In this document: positions 15,768-19,047 of the stretch, piece after piece
Position numbering within the stretch: the stretch's first letter is position 1
Layout: each line of letters starts with the position of its first letter
Assembly: GCA_021837545.1 (NCBI GenBank)
Contig: JAKBFR010000040.1
Location: 1 to 19,047 of the forward strand
Direction of reading: 5' to 3'
DNA: 19,047 bases
From: Bacillota bacterium
GTDB lineage: Bacteria; Bacillota_A; Clostridia; Clostridiales; Clostridiaceae
Position numbers and translations under genes: made by a program
Notes under the pieces: generated by a model
Told to the model about the DNA's origin: nothing
What the model saw: only the letters and a program-made list of their open reading frames with translations
Databases searched by the model: none

Positions 15768-16823
15768 ATGGCAATAGAAAAAAAACTTTTTGGTACAATG
15801 TCTAATGGGAAAGAGGTCCATATTTATACCTTAAAAAATTCTAACGGAATGGAAACAGACATTTGTACTTATGGTGGTGCAATTGTTTCAGCGATTGTTC
15901 CTGATAAAAACGACGAATTCCGTGATGTAGTATTAGGATATGATAATTTAGAAAGTTATTTAAAAGGAGATAAGTTTTTTGGTGCTTTAATAGGTCGTTT
16001 TGGGAATAGAATACAATATGGCAAATTCACCCTCAACGGTAATGATTATAAATTAGCACAAAATAATGGAGAAAATCATCTTCACGGAGGAGTAAATGGT
16101 TTTGATAAAGTAGTTTGGAACGCAAAAATAGTTGAAAATGAACCTAATACATTAGAACTTTCTTACTTAAGTAAAGATGGTGAAGAAGGCTATCCTGGAA
16201 ATCTTGATATTAAAGTAACTTACGTACTTACTGATGATAATTCTTTAGAAATAAATTATATGGCAACTACCGATAAAGATACAATTGTAAATCTTACAAA
16301 TCATGCTTACTTTAATTTATCTGGTCATTCATCTGGTAATGTTCTTACTCATAAATTAATGATTAATGCGGATAAGTTTACTGTAAACGATGAATATTCA
16401 ATTCCTACTGGAGATATTAAAGAAGTAGATGGTACATCTATGGACTTTAGAACATTAACTCCTATTGGTAAGAATATAAATAGTGATTGTGAACAAATTA
16501 TCTTCGGGAATGGATATGACCATAACTGGGTATTAAATACTAATGGTTCAGATACTACAAAAGCAGCTCAAGCTATTGATGAAAATACAGGCATAGTAAT
16601 GGATGTTTATACAACTACTCCTGGTATTCAATTTTATAGTGGAAACTTTCTTGATGGATCTGATATTGGTAAAAATAAAGCCTTTTATAACATTAGAAAT
16701 GGCTTTTGTCTTGAAACTCAATACTTCCCTAATTCTATAAATTGTAGTAATTTTGAATCTCCAATTCTTAGGGTTGGAGAAGAATATAAACATAAAACAA
16801 TTTATAAATTCTCTATACTATAA
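15768..16823 (+). CDS. galM: Aldose 1-epimerase (mutarotase) GalM
   Basis: A 351-aa cytoplasmic mutarotase interconverting alpha and beta anomers of aldoses; the length is usual. Active-site residues, placed by analogy with Lactococcus GalM, are all present: Arg81 (RFGNRI), His106 (HLHGGVNGFDK), catalytic acid His179 (NLTNHAYFNLSG), Asp251 (NGYDHNW) and catalytic base Glu316 (FCLETQYFPNS). I chose the ATG at 15768, 10 nt after GGAGG; an in-frame ATG at 15735 lacks a ribosome site. It has its own AraR-type promoter and is a single-gene unit. In this locus it would supply the anomer AraA uses after import, which matters if the importer or hemicellulose hydrolysis delivers one anomer. Substrate preference (arabinose, galactose or xylose) cannot be read from sequence. 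Confidence 0.94.
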   Translation: MAIEKKLFGTMSNGKEVHIYTLKNSNGMETDICTYGGAIVSAIVPDKNDEFRDVVLGYDNLESYLKGDKFFGALIGRFGNRIQYGKFTLNGNDYKLAQNNGENHLHGGVNGFDKVVWNAKIVENEPNTLELSYLSKDGEEGYPGNLDIKVTYVLTDDNSLEINYMATTDKDTIVNLTNHAYFNLSGHSSGNVLTHKLMINADKFTVNDEYSIPTGDIKEVDGTSMDFRTLTPIGKNINSDCEQIIFGNGYDHNWVLNTNGSDTTKAAQAIDENTGIVMDVYTTTPGIQFYSGNFLDGSDIGKNKAFYNIRNGFCLETQYFPNSINCSNFESPILRVGEEYKHKTIYKFSIL

Positions 16824-16853
16824 GACTTAAAATATCATTTTATCCGATAGCTA

Positions 16854-16897
16854 GCAACCGTTATCTCCCACTTATTTAAGTTAGAGATAACGGTTGC
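16854..16897 (+). other. Strong hairpin downstream of galM
   Basis: A perfect 14-bp stem (GCAACCGTTATCTC at 16854-16867, GAGATAACGGTTGC at 16884-16897) with a 16-nt loop. No T-run follows, so it is more likely an RNA 3'-end stabiliser or part of a repeat than a terminator. Confidence 0.6.
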
Positions 16898-16899
16898 AC

Positions 16900-17010
16900 G
16901 TTCATGGACAATGTGCCCCTTGTGGGTACATTGGTGACCCTTGAAGTTATAAGTTCAACTAAAATTCATATGGGCATCAAAACCCCACCTGAATCAAGTT
17001 TCACTTGATA
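16900..17010. repeat. Repeat-like, hairpin-rich intergenic patch
   Basis: It contains TGGACAATGT (16905-16914) and GCCC-CTTGT-GGGTA, modules also present near 895-925 in another order. Small stems follow: TTGAA/TTCAA (16941, 16958) and ATCAAGT-TTC-ACTTGAT (16993-17009). It is probably remains of a dispersed intergenic repeat. No coding potential was seen. Confidence 0.35.
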
Positions 17011-17028
17011 AAAAAACAATTCCTTAAT

Positions 17029-17100
17029 AAAATAGGATATATATTTGTGCAAGATGACTATTAACGTTTCATCCTTTACACAAATATATATCCTATTTTT
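17029..17100 (+). terminator. Long-stem terminator between galM and the HAD gene
   Basis: A perfect 21-bp inverted repeat (17029-17049 with 17079-17099) has a 29-nt loop that can itself pair GATGA (17053-17057) with TCATC (17069-17073), followed by a T-run. The stem is unusually long and the loop large. Its symmetry means it could serve both converging transcripts (galM from the left, the HAD gene from the right). Confidence 0.65.
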
Positions 17101-17171
17101 AGAATTATCTTTCTCACAGATGCCTAATTAAAGTTATTTCTATTCTTTTAATATATAAAATACATGCCTCT

Positions 17172-18038
17172 TTATTTTTGTTTTTCTAAAACCTTATAAA
17201 TTGCTTTTGCAACTCCTAATTTATTGTTGGTATCAGTTATATACTTCGCTATTTCTTTTATTTCTAGAATAGCATTTCCCATTGCTACTGATTCTGTAAA
17301 TTCTGTAAACATAGAATAATCATTAAAGCTATCACCTAGAACCAATACTTCATTTTTTTCAAATCCCATCTTTTTAGCTACTTTTGCAAGTATAATACCT
17401 TTTTGTGCAGTTATATGTGTAACCTCTATATTATCTCTAAAAGAAGATGAAACAGCAATTCCTTCTATTTCCCCTATAATTTTTTTCATTTTATTTATAA
17501 GTTCTGTATCGTTATGAAAAGCTACAAATTTTCTAATCTCTATATTACTATTTATAAATTCATCTAAATCTAATATATAATTAAGCTGAGTATAATATGG
17601 TTGTACCTTAGCAAACTCTATAGCTTCCTCTTGTGTAAAATCCGGATTAAATGATAATGTTCTATAAACCATTTCTTTTAGTGCTTTTTCCTTAGTATCA
17701 GTAGTATATATTCCTTTATTAGTAAATATTCTTGCCGTTACTTTTTCTTGTTGTAACATATGTATAATTTTAGTTGAAGTTTTTTGTTCTATATTTATTT
17801 CTTCCAAAATGTTTCCATCTTCATCTCTATATTCTGCACCATTCATAAGGACACATTGACACTTTATATTGTTTTCCTTAAGAAGTGACTCAACAGTTTC
17901 ATATTCTCTACCTGTTGAAATTGCAAATACAATTCCTGCTTCTTCTGCCTTTTTTATAGCAACTACAGTTTCTTTATCTATTTTATGTTTTTCATTTAAC
18001 AATGTTCCATCCATATCTGATGCAATAAGCTTTATCAT
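17172..18038 (-). CDS. Cof-type HAD-superfamily phosphatase
   Basis: A 288-aa soluble hydrolase of the Cof/YidA subgroup that typically dephosphorylates sugar phosphates or similar metabolites. Catalytic motifs: nucleophile Asp8 and acid Asp10 (ASDMDGTLL), Thr42 (STGRE), Lys213 (TAQKGIILAKVAKKMG), and Asp236/Asp240 (LGDSFNDYSMF). The central part (~85-195) is the C2 cap typical of this subgroup. The ATG at 18038 follows GGAG at about 10 nt. It lies 98 bp downstream of the GntR-family gene on the same strand, so the two probably share a transcript. The substrate is unknown; nothing links it directly to arabinose use except proximity. Confidence 0.92.
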   Translation of the reverse strand: MIKLIASDMDGTLLNEKHKIDKETVVAIKKAEEAGIVFAISTGREYETVESLLKENNIKCQCVLMNGAEYRDEDGNILEEINIEQKTSTKIIHMLQQEKVTARIFTNKGIYTTDTKEKALKEMVYRTLSFNPDFTQEEAIEFAKVQPYYTQLNYILDLDEFINSNIEIRKFVAFHNDTELINKMKKIIGEIEGIAVSSSFRDNIEVTHITAQKGIILAKVAKKMGFEKNEVLVLGDSFNDYSMFTEFTESVAMGNAILEIKEIAKYITDTNNKLGVAKAIYKVLEKQK

Positions 18039-18136
18039 TTGAAATCATCTCCTAAATCCTTTTAATTAAATTTCCCATTATATATATTATCCTAAAGTTT
18101 ATATAATTATAAAATTTAACTATTCTAACATTCTAA

Positions 18137-18850
18137 CTAGTTATTGCTAGTTAAACTTATTATTTTCATTTTAGTATAATTATATTTTTCTAAAGATACA
18201 TCAAACACTATACCACTACTTAAAAATACAGTGTTATTTAAAACCAACGTTGGGTCATCTTTGTTTAAATTCAAAAGTTCTGCCTCTTCTTCATTTAATT
18301 TTTCGCAACTTATTACTCTATCTGCAAATCCAATTTTTAATTTCAAATCATCTATAATATAACTGTATATAGAATTGTTACATATTTCTTCATTTAAATA
18401 TGGAACTACATCTTTATTATAATAAGATTCTTCTATTTCAATTGGTTCTCCATTTAAATACCTTACACGTTTAACATAATATACTTTATTATTAACCTTA
18501 CATTTCATCTTACTTGCTAGTTCTTCATCAGCCTCTATTAATGAAAATTTCAACACTTTACTTTCTAACTTTTCACTAGGGTATGTCTTAGTTAATCCAT
18601 TCATTTCTTTCATATCTACGCAACCTAGTTTTGAAAACTCTCTTAAAAATACTCCACTCCCCTGGACTCGATAAATATAACCTTTACTAACTAATATTTC
18701 TATTGCTTTTCTTATAGTATTTTTACTAACATTAAGTTTTTTCATTAACTCTTCTTCTGTAGGAAGTTTCTTATTATAATTATATTTTTCTTCTAATATT
18801 TCTTTTTCCAATATATTTACAATTGTTTCATATTTTTTTTCCATATTCAT
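18137..18850 (-). CDS. GntR-family regulator with UTRA domain
   Basis: A 237-aa transcription factor of the HutC/YvoA subgroup. Residues ~5-70 are the GntR winged helix (LPTEEELMKKLNVSKNTIRKAIE, then GYIYRVQGSGVFLRE). Residues ~85-232 are a UTRA ligand domain (KVYYVKRVRYLNGEPIEIEESYYNK is characteristic); such domains usually bind phosphorylated sugars or amino sugars. The ATG at 18850 follows GAGG at 6 nt. It is followed by the HAD gene. Symmetric motifs upstream (18907-18979) are candidate operators, so it may regulate itself and perhaps a gene beyond the right edge. The effector is not identifiable. Confidence 0.92.
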   Translation of the reverse strand: MNMEKKYETIVNILEKEILEEKYNYNKKLPTEEELMKKLNVSKNTIRKAIEILVSKGYIYRVQGSGVFLREFSKLGCVDMKEMNGLTKTYPSEKLESKVLKFSLIEADEELASKMKCKVNNKVYYVKRVRYLNGEPIEIEESYYNKDVVPYLNEEICNNSIYSYIIDDLKLKIGFADRVISCEKLNEEEAELLNLNKDDPTLVLNNTVFLSSGIVFDVSLEKYNYTKMKIISLTSNN

Positions 18851-18886
18851 AGTTACCTCACATCAATATTTGACTACTTCAATATT

Positions 18887-18915
18887 AATATAACAAATTT
18901 TTATGTTTTTATCAA
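18887..18915 (-). promoter_or_regulatory. Promoter of the GntR-family gene
   Basis: On the minus strand TTGATA (18915-18910), 17-bp spacer, TATATT (18892-18887), giving a leader of about 30 nt. The -35 lies within a TTTTGATAAAA motif that recurs upstream. Confidence 0.65.
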
Positions 18916-18979
18916 AACACCGCTCTCATTATAAGTATTTTGACTTATAATATTTTATAATTTTTTACTTTTGATAAAA
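18907..18979. promoter_or_regulatory. Candidate operators for the GntR/UTRA regulator
   Basis: TTTTATCAAAA (18907-18917) and its exact reverse complement TTTTGATAAAA (18969-18979) flank a perfect 9-bp inverted repeat, ATTATAAGT...ACTTATAAT (18928-18936 with 18943-18951). One flank overlaps the -35 of the GntR gene. The remaining bases to the window end (18980-19047) are AT-rich with nothing recognised. Confidence 0.45.
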
Positions 18980-19047
18980 CACAAACTCCGTATTCTCAAA
19001 ACCAATGCCATATTAATATTAATTTTAATTTAATAACTTTGTAATAA

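Noticed and set aside
16854..16897. The 14-bp hairpin as the galM intrinsic terminator
   Set aside because: No T-run follows the stem on either strand. The hairpin at 17029-17100 fits a terminator better.
18122..18153. Tandem ATTCTAAC and a TAACTAG/CTAGTTA hairpin at the end of the GntR gene
   Set aside because: It is short, AT-rich and overlaps the stop codon, with no T-run. Too weak to call a terminator or operator.

Overview
The window is AT-rich, with strong GGAGG-type ribosome sites, sigma-A-like promoters and Firmicutes-type proteins. It looks like a solventogenic or saccharolytic Clostridium chromosome (inference from base composition and protein style; the species is not determined). 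It is a pentose locus centred on L-arabinose.

Layout. Positions 1-2192 (minus strand) hold the start of a transaldolase gene, araD and the repressor gene araR. araA diverges on the plus strand (2606-4072). A large minus-strand block (4328-13469) reads, in transcription order: a YesN-type response regulator, a membrane-anchored sugar-binding protein, a YtfQ-like sugar-binding lipoprotein, a sugar ABC ATPase, two permeases and, beyond a terminator, a YesM-type histidine kinase. Next come a methyl-accepting chemotaxis protein gene and galM (plus strand, 13796-16823). Last are a Cof-type HAD phosphatase and a GntR/UTRA regulator (minus strand, 17172-18850), which look like a separate unit. No ribulokinase gene (araB/araK) is present, and no RNA genes or CRISPR arrays were seen.

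How it works together (inference). The importer brings in the sugar, GalM equilibrates its anomers, and AraA and AraD (with a kinase encoded elsewhere) convert it to xylulose-5-phosphate, which transaldolase and the pentose pathway use. Two control circuits are visible. First, AraR: araA, the chemoreceptor gene and galM have the same promoter design, with one AraR-like box on the -35 and a second exactly 33 bp further on, near the transcription start. araR has a similar box downstream of its own promoter. Second, the anchored binding protein, kinase and response regulator form a likely three-component extracellular sugar sensor that would activate the importer promoter, which has a poor -35 and a 10-bp-period direct repeat upstream.

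The most notable non-coding signals are: a probable MITE of about 258 bp with ~50-bp imperfect terminal inverted repeats inserted between the binding-protein and ATPase genes; a duplicated galM promoter, leader and start region, with a dead start codon, in front of the chemoreceptor gene; and long hairpins after galM. The importer resembles the galactofuranose transporter YtfQ-YtfR-YtfT-YjfF. Since L-arabinofuranose has the same ring configuration as D-galactofuranose, a furanose-specific arabinose importer with a matching sensor is the best candidate for an undescribed system here.
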